Source: Actinomycetota bacterium (GTDB taxonomy: Bacteria; Actinomycetota; Actinomycetes; Nanopelagicales; Nanopelagicaceae). Taken from it: a DNA stretch of 11,768 nucleotides. A program made the position numbers and the translations under genes. This document shows, in pieces, positions 1 through 7,090 of the stretch (position 1 is its first letter; each line of letters opens with the position of its first letter). The stretch lies in assembly GCA_947488645.1 (NCBI GenBank), contig CANLAC010000026.1, forward strand, positions 1 through 11,768, read 5' to 3'. A model generated the notes under the pieces. That model saw only the letters and a list, made by a program, of their open reading frames with translations, made no database searches and was not told where the DNA came from.

Positions 1-176
1 TGCTTGATGAAGGCGTTGTTTCAACACCAGCAGAGATTGATCTGTGCATGTTGATGGGTGCTGGATGGCCAATGCATCTTGGAGGAATCTTGCCGTATCT
101 AGATCGCGAAGGAATTAGCGAATCAGTAACAGGCAAGCGCTTCCATGAAAAGGGAGTTGCATCCCTTCCTGCTTAA
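1..176 (+). CDS. 3-hydroxyacyl-CoA dehydrogenase (FadB/FadJ-like), C-terminal fragment
   Basis: The reading frame is open from base 3 and ends in TAA at 174-176; the gene begins outside the window. The visible 57 residues contain LDEGVVSTPAEID, then GAGWPMHLGGILPYLDREG, then a tail ending KRFHEKGVASLPA. The EGVVSTPAEID...G.GWP...GG...YLD pattern is the last helical segment of the C-terminal 3-hydroxyacyl-CoA dehydrogenase domain in multifunctional fatty-acid oxidation proteins. That family oxidises 3-hydroxyacyl-CoA with NAD+ in beta-oxidation, in the cytoplasm. The short tail after YLDREG resembles actinobacterial FadB-like proteins as I remember them. Whether an enoyl-CoA hydratase domain is fused upstream cannot be seen. 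The stop codon lies in one arm of an inverted repeat shared with the convergent acnA gene. Confidence 0.85.
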   Translation, partial: LDEGVVSTPAEIDLCMLMGAGWPMHLGGILPYLDREGISESVTGKRFHEKGVASLPA

Positions 177-194
177 TAACTAATGTAGTTATTA
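174..194. repeat. AT-rich inverted repeat across the convergent dehydrogenase/acnA stops
   Basis: Arms TAATAACTA (174-182) and TAGTTATTA (186-194) form a perfect 9-bp inverted repeat with a 3-nt loop (183-185). The left arm starts with the dehydrogenase stop codon (174-176). The right arm ends with the acnA stop codon read on the minus strand (192-194). The whole 15-bp gap plus both stops is therefore one dyad. It could act as a two-way transcription terminator or a 3'-end hairpin that stabilises both mRNAs. There is no run of T after the stem on either strand and only one G-C pair in the stem, so a classical intrinsic terminator is not well supported. Confidence 0.55.
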
Positions 195-2834
195 GAGAAG
201 TGAGCGCAATACATACTGCATGATCCCACCGTGGCGGTAGTAATCTGCTTCGCCCGGTGTATCAATGCGAACCTTTGCAGTAAATGTTATTGATCCTGCA
301 GTCACTGTTAGCTCCTTTGGAACTCCCCCGCTGTTTAGTGCAGTGATTCCAGTGATTGCAAATGTTTCTGTGCCGTTGAGACCAAGTGATGCAGCAGTTT
401 CGCCATCCTTAAACTGCAATGGCAAGACACCCATACCGATCAAGTTGGAGCGGTGAATACGTTCAAAGCTCTCGGCAATAACAGCGCGAACACCCAATAG
501 CGCTGTGCCCTTTGCAGCCCAGTCACGTGATGAACCTGAGCCATACTCCTTGCCAGCAAGGATTACGAGAGGTGTTCCAGCGGCTTGGTAAGCAACTGAT
601 GCATCATAAATAGTTGTTTGTTCTCCGCCAGCTAGGAAGTTGCGAGTAAAGCCACCCTCAACACCATCTAGTAACAGGTTCTTTAGACGAATATTTGCAA
701 ATGTTCCGCGAATCATGATCTCGTGGTTTCCACGACGTGATCCATATGAGTTGAAATCTGCGCGATCAATTCCATGCTCTGCCAAATACTTTCCAGCAGG
801 TGAGTCAGCCTTGATGTTTCCAGCAGGTGAAATGTGATCTGTTGTTACTGAATCACCCAGAACTGCCAATACGCGAGCCCCAGATATGTCCTTTACAGGC
901 GTTGGCTCTTTAGGCATTCCTTCAAAGTAAGGGGGCTTTCGAACATATGTTGACTTGAGATCCCACTCGAAAGTTTTACCTGTTGGTGTAGCAAGTGACT
1001 TCCAGCGATGATCGCCTTCAAAGACAGTTGCGTAATCCTTTTTAAACATCTCTGATGAGATGGAAGAATCAATAACGCTCTGGATTTCTTGTGGAGTTGG
1101 CCAGATGTCTTTTAGGAAAACCTCGTTTCCACTCGTGTCCTTGCCCAGCGCATCTCTCTCGAAATCATGATCCATTGTGCCGGCAATTGCGTAAGCCACT
1201 ACTAGCGGAGGCGATGCAAGGTAGTTCATCTTCACATCTGGGCTAATGCGACCTTCAAAGTTTCGGTTACCTGACAAAACAGCTGTCACGGCTAAATCAG
1301 ACTCATTAATTGCTTTACTGATATCAATTGGAAGTGGGCCTGAGTTACCGATACAGGTAACACAGCCATAACCAACTAGGTGGAAGCCAAGTGCTTCCAT
1401 GTAACGGGTTAAATCTGCGCGATCATAGTAATCAGTTACAACCTTTGATCCTGGAGCAAGAGTTGTCTTAACCCAAGGCTTGGACTTTAAGCCTTTCTCT
1501 ACAGCTTTCTTAGCAAGGAGCGCTGCCCCGATCATTACAGATGGGTTAGAGGTATTAGTACATGAGGTAATTGATGCAATTACAACATCACCATTTTTCA
1601 CACGAGTTGATCCCGCTGTTACTTCGCCTTTAGCAGTCTTGTCGGTGTAGTAAGTCGGAAGAATCTTTTCAAATGCATTCTTTGAATCACTCAAGGAAAT
1701 ACGATCCTGCGGACGCTTTGGACCTGAAATTGAGGGAACAACAGTTGAAAGATCTAGCTCTACTACCTGTGAGAAACGTGGTTCAACTGATGCGTCATGC
1801 CACATTCCCTGCTTCTTTGCATACTGTTCAACCAAAGCGACCTGATCATCACTGCGGCCTGTTAGGCGCAGGTAGCGAAGGGTTTCTTCATCGATTGGGA
1901 AAATTGCACATGTTGAACCATATTCAGGGCTCATGTTTCCGATTGTTGTTCGGTTAGCCATAGGAACTGATGTAACTCCTGGGCCAAAGAACTCCACAAA
2001 CTTTCCAACAACGCCTACTTTTCGCAAAATTTCAGTAATGGTCAACGCCATATCCGTTGCTGTTGTGCCTAATGGCAACGCACCAGTTAGCTTGAAGCCA
2101 ACAACACGTGGAATCAACATCGAAACTGGCTGACCGAGCAACGCTGCTTCTGCCTCAATTCCGCCAACACCCCAGCCAAGGACACCTAGTCCGTTAACCA
2201 TGGTTGTGTGTGAATCTGTACCCACAACAGTGTCAGGGTATGCGCGAAGCGTTCCATTAACTGTGCGAGTCATAACTACGCGTGCTAAATATTCAATGTT
2301 TACCTGGTGAACAATTCCTGTTCCAGGTGGAACAACCTTGAACTCATCAAAGGCACTCTGGCCCCAACGCAAGAATCGGTAACGCTCTTGGTTTCGCTCA
2401 TACTCAATATCTGTGTTCTGCTCAAATGAATCCTTACTTCCAAACTTATCTGCAATAACAGAGTGATCAATGACGAGCTCAGCTGGTGCAAGAGGGTTTA
2501 CTTTTGTTGCATCTCCCCCAAGTTCAACGATTGCTTCACGCATCGTTGCAAGGTCAACAACACAAGGAACTCCGGTGAAGTCCTGCATAACAACACGAGC
2601 AGGTGTAAATTGAATTTCAGTATCTGGCTCAACAGAGGGATCCCATGAGGCAAGTGCCTTGATGTGATCGGCGGTGATATTGGCACCATCTTCGGTGCGA
2701 AGTAAGTTCTCTAGAAGAACCTTGAGGCTAAAGGGAAGGTTTGAAGCACCTTCAATTGAGGAGATATCGAAAATCTCAAAACTCTTACCCGCAACATCTA
2801 GGTTCTTTTGTGCGTTAAAAGAGTTTTTACTCAT
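192..2834 (-). CDS. acnA: Aconitate hydratase (aconitase A)
   Basis: Interconverts citrate and isocitrate via cis-aconitate in the citric acid cycle; cytoplasmic [4Fe-4S] enzyme. The 880-residue protein has the AcnA/IRP1 layout. Cluster cysteines are C425 in SCTNTSNP and C491 and C494 in GCVTCIGNSG. Their spacing (66, then 3) matches C437/C503/C506 of human IRP1. Other landmarks are GTDSHTTMVNGLG in the N-terminal part, and GDSVTTDHISPAGN and KEYGSGSSRDWAAKG in the C-terminal swivel domain that supplies substrate-binding arginine and serine. The start at 2834 (MSKNSFNAQKNLDV) is preferred over an in-frame ATG at 2900: it fits the family N-terminus, has a clear ribosome site, and the longer form would overlap the upstream gene. 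It follows the RNA methyltransferase by 22 bp, probably in one transcript. GCVTC instead of the usual GCTTC is a minor variant. Confidence 0.98.
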   Translation of the reverse strand: MSKNSFNAQKNLDVAGKSFEIFDISSIEGASNLPFSLKVLLENLLRTEDGANITADHIKALASWDPSVEPDTEIQFTPARVVMQDFTGVPCVVDLATMREAIVELGGDATKVNPLAPAELVIDHSVIADKFGSKDSFEQNTDIEYERNQERYRFLRWGQSAFDEFKVVPPGTGIVHQVNIEYLARVVMTRTVNGTLRAYPDTVVGTDSHTTMVNGLGVLGWGVGGIEAEAALLGQPVSMLIPRVVGFKLTGALPLGTTATDMALTITEILRKVGVVGKFVEFFGPGVTSVPMANRTTIGNMSPEYGSTCAIFPIDEETLRYLRLTGRSDDQVALVEQYAKKQGMWHDASVEPRFSQVVELDLSTVVPSISGPKRPQDRISLSDSKNAFEKILPTYYTDKTAKGEVTAGSTRVKNGDVVIASITSCTNTSNPSVMIGAALLAKKAVEKGLKSKPWVKTTLAPGSKVVTDYYDRADLTRYMEALGFHLVGYGCVTCIGNSGPLPIDISKAINESDLAVTAVLSGNRNFEGRISPDVKMNYLASPPLVVAYAIAGTMDHDFERDALGKDTSGNEVFLKDIWPTPQEIQSVIDSSISSEMFKKDYATVFEGDHRWKSLATPTGKTFEWDLKSTYVRKPPYFEGMPKEPTPVKDISGARVLAVLGDSVTTDHISPAGNIKADSPAGKYLAEHGIDRADFNSYGSRRGNHEIMIRGTFANIRLKNLLLDGVEGGFTRNFLAGGEQTTIYDASVAYQAAGTPLVILAGKEYGSGSSRDWAAKGTALLGVRAVIAESFERIHRSNLIGMGVLPLQFKDGETAASLGLNGTETFAITGITALNSGGVPKELTVTAGSITFTAKVRIDTPGEADYYRHGGIMQYVLRSLL

Positions 2835-2840
2835 TATTTG

Positions 2841-2846
2841 CCTTTC
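2841..2846 (-). promoter_or_regulatory. Shine-Dalgarno sequence of acnA
   Basis: On the minus strand GAAAGG lies 6 nt before the ATG at 2834, inside the 22-bp gap after the methyltransferase stop. It decides the start of acnA in favour of 2834 over the in-frame ATG at 2900. It also shows that this internal cistron is initiated by ordinary Shine-Dalgarno pairing. Confidence 0.75.
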
Positions 2847-2856
2847 GTAGAAGCCT

Positions 2857-4080
2857 TTAGGGTGCTGAAGATACCTCAGCGCGCGCATACAGGGCAACAC
2901 ATTCGATGTGATGTGTCATTGGAAAGAGATCAAAAGCACGCACTTTTACCAGTGAATAACTGTGATCTGCAAGATAGGCGGTATCTCTGGCCAATGCAGC
3001 TGGGTCGCAAGCCACATACACAATTGCACGTGGTGCCAATCTTGCTATGTGAGCAACAGTTTCCTTGCCTGCTCCATCTCGAGGCGGATCCAAAACAACT
3101 ACATCTGCTGCCGTGATTCTGGGCAATAACTTTGCGACATCACCAGTTGCAATTGTTATGTTGGACAAAGATGCAAAATTGCGATTGGCGTCTGCTGTGG
3201 CAACTTTGCTTCCTTCAATTAGATCAACATGTCCTGTCGGTCCAACTGCCTCCACAATCGCAGCTGTAAATAAACCCACGCCGCCATAGAGATCTAAAAC
3301 ATGTTCACCAGTTTTTAACTGAGCAAAATCAAGTATCGCTTGCGTCAAAATTTCTGGTGCTTTTTTGTGACTCTGCCAAAAAGATTCTTGACTCACTTCT
3401 AATGATTTTCCCAATACATTCTCGTGAAGGACGGCAGGGCCTTCAGTTAATCGTGCTTTTTCCTCACCTCGTGTGGGTGCTAAAGCGATAGAGCGTTCCC
3501 CTGTATTTGAAGCACTAATTTCAACTCGAACATCACCCTTGAGATCACGACTGGCAATCTCACTAAAGTTCATACCTTCAACACAAATAATGCAATCAGT
3601 AACCGGAGCAATCGAGTGTGACCTTGATTTATAGAATCCCAGTTTTCCATTTCGGTCAGTAGTGGCGATTGCGCGGGTTCGCCAATGGGTACTTTCACCA
3701 ACTTCTTCGACATCTACTCGCAGATCCATCTTTGCAATACGCGAGAATTGCTCTGCAATTACATCGGACTTTAGTCTCCGCTGATGATCTACTGAAATAT
3801 GCTGGAAATCGCATCCGCCGCAACCATTCCTATGGGCAAATGAGCACGGAGCTTGAACACGGAACTCAGATGGCGCCTCAACTGAAATCACATCTGCGCG
3901 ATTAAAGGATGATCCGGTACTTGTGATTTGAATAGTGCACTTTTCACCTGGAATCGCATGTCGAACAAAGATAACCGCCCCATCATGGCGCGCAATAAAA
4001 TGTCCCCCGTGCGCCACTTTTTCGATGGTGACCTGCACGAGATCTCCAGTTTTTAGGGTTGAACTCTTGTTTGATGCCAT
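2857..4080 (-). CDS. TrmA/RlmD-family RNA (uracil-5-)-methyltransferase with TRAM domain
   Basis: Predicted SAM-dependent enzyme that methylates C5 of a uridine in tRNA or rRNA; 407 residues, the usual family length. An N-terminal TRAM RNA-binding domain covers about residues 8-65. Iron-sulfur ligands are probably C79, C87 and C90 (C-x7-C-x2-C, as in actinobacterial members, against C-x5-C-x2-C in E. coli RlmD), with a fourth from C163 or C166. The SAM-binding loop is VLDLYGGVGLF (261-271), followed by DPPRDG (331-336). The nucleophile is C358 in YVACDP and the general base E393 in HIEC; the 35-residue spacing equals that of E. coli RlmD (C389/E424). The substrate base cannot be read from sequence. 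The gene is first in a unit with acnA and starts 32 bp from divergent ceoB, with no Shine-Dalgarno but a -10-like hexamer 7 nt upstream, so its mRNA may be leaderless. Confidence 0.93.
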   Translation of the reverse strand: MASNKSSTLKTGDLVQVTIEKVAHGGHFIARHDGAVIFVRHAIPGEKCTIQITSTGSSFNRADVISVEAPSEFRVQAPCSFAHRNGCGGCDFQHISVDHQRRLKSDVIAEQFSRIAKMDLRVDVEEVGESTHWRTRAIATTDRNGKLGFYKSRSHSIAPVTDCIICVEGMNFSEIASRDLKGDVRVEISASNTGERSIALAPTRGEEKARLTEGPAVLHENVLGKSLEVSQESFWQSHKKAPEILTQAILDFAQLKTGEHVLDLYGGVGLFTAAIVEAVGPTGHVDLIEGSKVATADANRNFASLSNITIATGDVAKLLPRITAADVVVLDPPRDGAGKETVAHIARLAPRAIVYVACDPAALARDTAYLADHSYSLVKVRAFDLFPMTHHIECVALYARAEVSSAP

Positions 4081-4087
4081 GGATGTA

Positions 4088-4093
4088 AGCCTA
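4088..4093 (-). promoter_or_regulatory. Candidate -10 element of the methyltransferase-acnA unit (leaderless)
   Basis: On the minus strand TAGGCT fits the actinobacterial -10 consensus TANNNT and ends 7 nt before the ATG at 4080. Transcription would start at or next to the A of the start codon. No convincing -35 is seen and no Shine-Dalgarno lies in the gap. TANNNT is a loose motif; the weight comes from the same spacing recurring at three other starts in the window. Confidence 0.45.
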
Positions 4094-4099
4094 TGGGTG

Positions 4100-4105
4100 T
4101 AAGTT
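4100..4105 (+). promoter_or_regulatory. Candidate -10 element of ceoB-ceoC (leaderless)
   Basis: TAAGTT fits TANNNT and ends 7 nt before the GTG start at 4113, which would give an mRNA beginning at the start codon. The gap to the divergent gene is only 32 bp, so this promoter's -35 region would fall inside the start of the methyltransferase gene. RNA polymerases on the two promoters would collide or exclude one another. Confidence 0.45.
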
Positions 4106-4112
4106 ACCTCCT

Positions 4113-4781
4113 GTGCACGTAGTCATCATGGGTTGCGGTCGAGTTGGTTCATCACTCGCCACCGAACTCGAAGCAGCCGGTCATACAGTCGCAGTCATCG
4201 ACCAGGCTCGTGAAGCATTCCGCCGATTAGGTCCAAACTTCAAAGGCCGCACAGTCACAGGTGTTGGCTTTGATCGCGAAGTTCTACTCGAAGCAGGCAT
4301 TCAAGATGCAGACGCATTTGCCGCAGTAAGTAATGGCGATAACTCAAATATCCTTGCTGCTCGCGTAGCCCGCGAAACATACGGTGTTCAAAATGTTGTC
4401 GCACGTATTTATGACCCAGGACGCGCAGAAATTTACCAGCGCTTAGGTATTCCAACTGTTGCAACTGTTTTGTGGGCGACTGATCAAATTCTTAGACGAC
4501 TTGCTCCAGAAGGTTCTAGATCTGAATGGCGCGATGCAACAGGTGTAATCCAACTGTGCGAAATGCACCCACAAAATGATTGGTACGGCCGCCCTATCCT
4601 TTTGATTGACGCTCTGACACCTGCACGCGTTGCATTCATTACACGCCTAGGTGAAGGCTTAATTCCCGATGAACACACAGTCTTGCAGCAAGGCGATCTG
4701 ATCCATGTGATGGTCTCAGAAGCAGATGTAGTTCGAACCGAAGAAATCCTTGCAAGTAGCCCAGAAGGTGAACGTCGATGA
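4113..4781 (+). CDS. ceoB: TrkA-type potassium uptake regulator, first RCK protein (CeoB-like)
   Basis: Cytoplasmic nucleotide-binding regulatory subunit of a Trk/Ktr-type K+ transport system; 222 residues with one RCK unit. The RCK_N Rossmann domain covers about residues 1-125, with the dinucleotide loop GCGRVG (7-12) and an acidic residue D30 ending strand 2, typical of NAD(H)/ATP binding. An RCK_C domain follows at about 140-215. E. coli TrkA has two such units in one chain; actinobacteria use two separate genes, and the partner follows here with a 4-bp ATGA overlap, so the proteins are probably made in fixed ratio and assemble together. The GTG start is chosen because MHVVIMGCGRVG matches the CeoB N-terminus; an internal ATG at 4128 would remove the first beta strand. 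No transporter subunit is adjacent. Confidence 0.92.
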   Translation: MHVVIMGCGRVGSSLATELEAAGHTVAVIDQAREAFRRLGPNFKGRTVTGVGFDREVLLEAGIQDADAFAAVSNGDNSNILAARVARETYGVQNVVARIYDPGRAEIYQRLGIPTVATVLWATDQILRRLAPEGSRSEWRDATGVIQLCEMHPQNDWYGRPILLIDALTPARVAFITRLGEGLIPDEHTVLQQGDLIHVMVSEADVVRTEEILASSPEGERR

Positions 4782-5434
4782 GAATTGCAATAGCTGGAGC
4801 CGGAAATGTCGGACGAGCCATTGCTCGCGAGCTTTTAGATAATGGTCATCAAGTTCTCTTGATCGACAAAGATCCTAAAGCTTTGAAGTTGGAGAGCGTT
4901 CCAGATGCTGAATGGCTTATGGCTGATGCCTGTGAAATTACATCCTTAGATAACGCGCATCTAAATAACTGCCAGGTATTAGTGGCAGCAACCGGTGATG
5001 ACAAGGCGAACCTTGTTACATCACTACTTGGTAAGACTGAATATGGGGTACCCCGAGTTATAGCCAGAATTAATCACCCAAAAAATGAATGGCTGTTTGA
5101 TTCTTCATGGGGTGTAGATGTTGCTGTTTCTACACCACGTATTATTTCCGCTCTCGTTGAAGAAGCTGTAAGTGTCGGCGATGTTGTTCGCTTATTCTCA
5201 TTTAGAAAAGGCCAAGCAAATCTTGTAGAACTTACATTGCCAGATGGATCTGCATGCATTGGAAAGACTGTTGAAGAAATTGAGCTTCCAGAAAATGCTG
5301 CAATCGCAGCCATTGTTCGCGATGGCAGAGTAATTACTGCACATGCTCACGATGTGTTTGCCGCAGGGGATGAATTGTTGTTTATTGCTTCAGCCGATGC
5401 TGAAGCGCAAATTAAAGCTTGCTTTATTTCTTAA
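4778..5434 (+). CDS. ceoC: TrkA-type potassium uptake regulator, second RCK protein (CeoC-like)
   Basis: Second RCK-domain K+ transport regulator, 218 residues. RCK_N covers about residues 1-120, with GAGNVG (7-12) and D30 after strand 2. RCK_C covers about 135-215 and contains SACIGKTVEEIELPENAAI, the usual start of that fold. The start ATG overlaps the ceoB stop (ATGA), and AAGGTGA a few nt upstream is a plausible ribosome site. The last bases overlap the stop codon of the convergent DUF3159 gene by 4 bp, so its transcript must end inside or beyond the opposing gene. Pairing with ceoB suggests a hetero-oligomeric gating ring on a membrane K+ transporter encoded elsewhere; that is inference from Mycobacterium and E. 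coli homologues. Confidence 0.92.
   Translation: MRIAIAGAGNVGRAIARELLDNGHQVLLIDKDPKALKLESVPDAEWLMADACEITSLDNAHLNNCQVLVAATGDDKANLVTSLLGKTEYGVPRVIARINHPKNEWLFDSSWGVDVAVSTPRIISALVEEAVSVGDVVRLFSFRKGQANLVELTLPDGSACIGKTVEEIELPENAAIAAIVRDGRVITAHAHDVFAAGDELLFIASADAEAQIKACFIS
5413..5426 (+). terminator. Weak hairpin near the end of ceoC, possible terminator
   Basis: TAAAGC (5413-5418) and GCTTTA (5421-5426) are complementary with a 2-nt gap, so the real form would be a 4-bp stem with a CUUG tetraloop plus strained closing pairs. The plus strand continues TTTCTTAA. This is the only stem-plus-T-rich signal near the 3' end of ceoC, and it lies inside the coding region. It may slow or end ceoB-ceoC transcription before it enters the convergent gene, but it is too short to call firmly. 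Confidence 0.25.
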
Positions 5435-6051
5435 TCAGTTACCTTTTGAGCAGGCGGTCCGGCCTTAATCACTAACCATGTTGCATAGGCCGTAATGAAA
5501 AATAACGGATATCCCATGGCAAGATTTACGGTACCTAACAGATTGACGTTTCCACTCTTGTAAATCGGATACTGAACTGCAATACGCACGAAGAACATCG
5601 CAACCCAAAGCCAACTTGCCTTGATATACATTTTTTTGCGCGCTGGATCTTTTCGCCAGGTCAAGTTCTCGCCCAAAAGTGGACCTAGAACGAGACCTAA
5701 AATTGGCCACCCAGCAACATTGGCAATCAAATACACAGTTCCATACCCAAGGTTTGTTAGGAGTTTTGGAATATAGAAATCAGTTGCATTACCGCTCCGA
5801 TTCGCAAAATAAGCACAAATTAAGACTCCGATTACGCCAGAAACAGAATGCTGGATCGTATCTTTCATGATCAATCTAATGATTGCTAATGTGATTGAGA
5901 GTGAAAGTGACGCCCAAATTGCGGTGTTTACCTCTTGTGTAAAGTTAAAAACAATTAAGAAAACAACTGCTGGCACACCGGAATCAATCAGGCCTTTTTT
6001 ACCACCCAAAGCGTTAACAACCTTGTCGCGATCATCGTTGTGTTGGCTCAT
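5431..6051 (-). CDS. DUF3159 integral membrane protein
   Basis: Conserved actinobacterial membrane protein of unknown function; 206 residues. About six hydrophobic segments are visible, near residues 22-38, 43-62, 69-83, 104-124, 144-162 and 176-196, with a hydrophilic loop rich in Arg and Lys at 132-141. Family landmarks are GGKKGLIDSGVP near the N-terminus and DFYIPKLLTNLGY before the fourth segment. The ATG overlaps the dut stop codon (ATGA), so it is the last gene of a thioesterase-dut-DUF3159 unit. Upstream GGGGA is a weak Shine-Dalgarno. The stop codon overlaps that of convergent ceoC. DUF3159 next to ceoC is also the Mycobacterium tuberculosis order (Rv2692-Rv2693c), which suggests but does not show a link to ion or membrane homeostasis. 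I know of no reaction for it. Confidence 0.88.
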   Translation of the reverse strand: MSQHNDDRDKVVNALGGKKGLIDSGVPAVVFLIVFNFTQEVNTAIWASLSLSITLAIIRLIMKDTIQHSVSGVIGVLICAYFANRSGNATDFYIPKLLTNLGYGTVYLIANVAGWPILGLVLGPLLGENLTWRKDPARKKMYIKASWLWVAMFFVRIAVQYPIYKSGNVNLLGTVNLAMGYPLFFITAYATWLVIKAGPPAQKVTD

Positions 6052-6491
6052 GATTTCCCCGTAGAGCCAAAGCCACCAATACCGCGGCCCGATCCAGGCA
6101 AATCTTTAACTTCAACGAACTCTGCGCGTTCGACCTTTTGAATCACCAACTGCGCAATTCGATCACCTTTGTGAAAAGTAATCGCTTCCTTAGGATCATG
6201 GTTAATCATGATGCATTGCAATTCTCCGCGATATCCAGCATCTACTGTTCCTGGAGCATTGACCATTGTTACGCCATGTTTAATAGCTAAACCTGATCGC
6301 GGGTGAACGAGTGCGACATAACCATCAGGTAATGCAATTGCGATGCCGGTAGGAACCAAGGCACGCTCCCCCGGCTGCAAGGTCACATCAACGCGAGTAA
6401 CAATATCTGCACCAGCATCACCACCTTTGGCATATGTTGGAAGCGGTACCGAAGGATCTAAACGTGTAATTAACACCTGCACATTCGCCAT
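6048..6491 (-). CDS. dut: Deoxyuridine 5'-triphosphate nucleotidohydrolase (dUTPase)
   Basis: Hydrolyses dUTP to dUMP and pyrophosphate, keeping uracil out of DNA and supplying dUMP for dTMP synthesis; homotrimeric and cytoplasmic. The 147-residue protein shows all five motifs: AGADI (26-30), PRSGLAIKHG (64-73), NAPGTVDAGYRGE (78-90) with the water-activating D84 and stacking Y87, GDRIAQLVIQ (109-118), and the flexible C-terminal GRGIGGFGSTG (135-145) that closes over the nucleotide. The start lies 2 nt after the thioesterase stop and has no Shine-Dalgarno, so translation probably reinitiates from the upstream cistron. The stop overlaps the DUF3159 start. The enzyme looks intact. Confidence 0.98.
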   Translation of the reverse strand: MANVQVLITRLDPSVPLPTYAKGGDAGADIVTRVDVTLQPGERALVPTGIAIALPDGYVALVHPRSGLAIKHGVTMVNAPGTVDAGYRGELQCIMINHDPKEAITFHKGDRIAQLVIQKVERAEFVEVKDLPGSGRGIGGFGSTGKS

Positions 6492-6493
6492 AG

Positions 6494-7078
6494 TTATGGG
6501 TTAATCTCAAACGTCGGATCAACAAATGCCATTAATTCAGGCGTCTTTGCCATTTGCGCTAAATACTCTTTAGGCGCGTTATTCATGAAGTGATCCATAG
6601 GAACAACTATATAAAGTGCTGCAGCTCGAACAGCTATCTCGCCATCTGGCGAATTAAGGCGCCCAATAGCCGATGTATAAACCTTACGATTTACCTGTCC
6701 TGTTATTTCTGCAGTGATATGCAATGTACTACCCATAGGAACTGGCTTAATGAAATCGGTTTCTAGGCGTCCAGTTACCGCAGGTGCGCGCAGCAACCAC
6801 ATCAATTTTCCTAGCGCTTCATCAAATGCCAATGACAAAAGACCGCCATGAGCCAGACCAGGTGCTCCTTGATGATTTTCATTGACTGTAAATTTGGCGG
6901 TGATATCTAAGCCTTCACCCGCATATGCAACAAGATGCAGACCAGTCGGATGCAATTCCCCGCAACCAAAACAATGCCCAAAGTGTGATGGGATTTTAGA
7001 ACCGGCAACCGGTGCCATTGCATGACGCTCCGGGATAGGTGCACCTTCAGGAGCTGTTGTGCTTGGAATTCGAGCCAT
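6494..7078 (-). CDS. PaaI-family hotdog-fold thioesterase
   Basis: Predicted acyl-CoA thioesterase of 194 residues; substrate unknown. The hotdog domain spans about residues 45-160. GLAHGGLLSLAFDEALG (74-90) is the central-helix motif with H77-G-G and the acidic D86/E87, where PaaI-type enzymes place their catalytic carboxylate. Upstream, CFGCGELHPTGL (36-47) carries a CxxC pair common in this subgroup; whether it binds metal is unknown. The first 30 residues are Pro/Ala-rich and probably disordered. It heads a unit with dut and DUF3159. The start at 7078 has no Shine-Dalgarno but a TAACCT hexamer 6 nt upstream suggests a leaderless message. A later in-frame ATG at residue 21 is possible but lacks such a signal. 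Confidence 0.88.
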   Translation of the reverse strand: MARIPSTTAPEGAPIPERHAMAPVAGSKIPSHFGHCFGCGELHPTGLHLVAYAGEGLDITAKFTVNENHQGAPGLAHGGLLSLAFDEALGKLMWLLRAPAVTGRLETDFIKPVPMGSTLHITAEITGQVNRKVYTSAIGRLNSPDGEIAVRAAALYIVVPMDHFMNNAPKEYLAQMAKTPELMAFVDPTFEINP

Positions 7079-7084
7079 ACGGCA

Positions 7085-7090
7085 AGGTTA
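7085..7090 (-). promoter_or_regulatory. Candidate -10 element of the thioesterase-dut-DUF3159 unit (leaderless)
   Basis: On the minus strand TAACCT fits TANNNT and ends 6 nt before the ATG at 7078. It overlaps the left arm of the GTTACCG/CGGTAAC inverted repeat (7087-7115), so a protein bound at that dyad would cover it. No strong -35 is visible. Confidence 0.42.

Noticed and set aside
1357..1366. GCVTCIGNSG in place of the usual GCTTCIGNSG at the aconitase cluster site
   Set aside because: Both cluster cysteines and their spacing are kept; a Thr-to-Val change at the intervening position is a conservative variant, not evidence of lost function.
2835..2900. N-terminal extension of acnA from an ATG at 2900
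   Set aside because: The extra 22 residues overlap the upstream gene, do not resemble aconitase N-termini, and the good Shine-Dalgarno belongs to the ATG at 2834.
2808..3116. 102-codon plus-strand open frame across the acnA/methyltransferase junction
   Set aside because: It is antisense to the conserved C-terminus of the methyltransferase and to the acnA start, with no recognisable domain.
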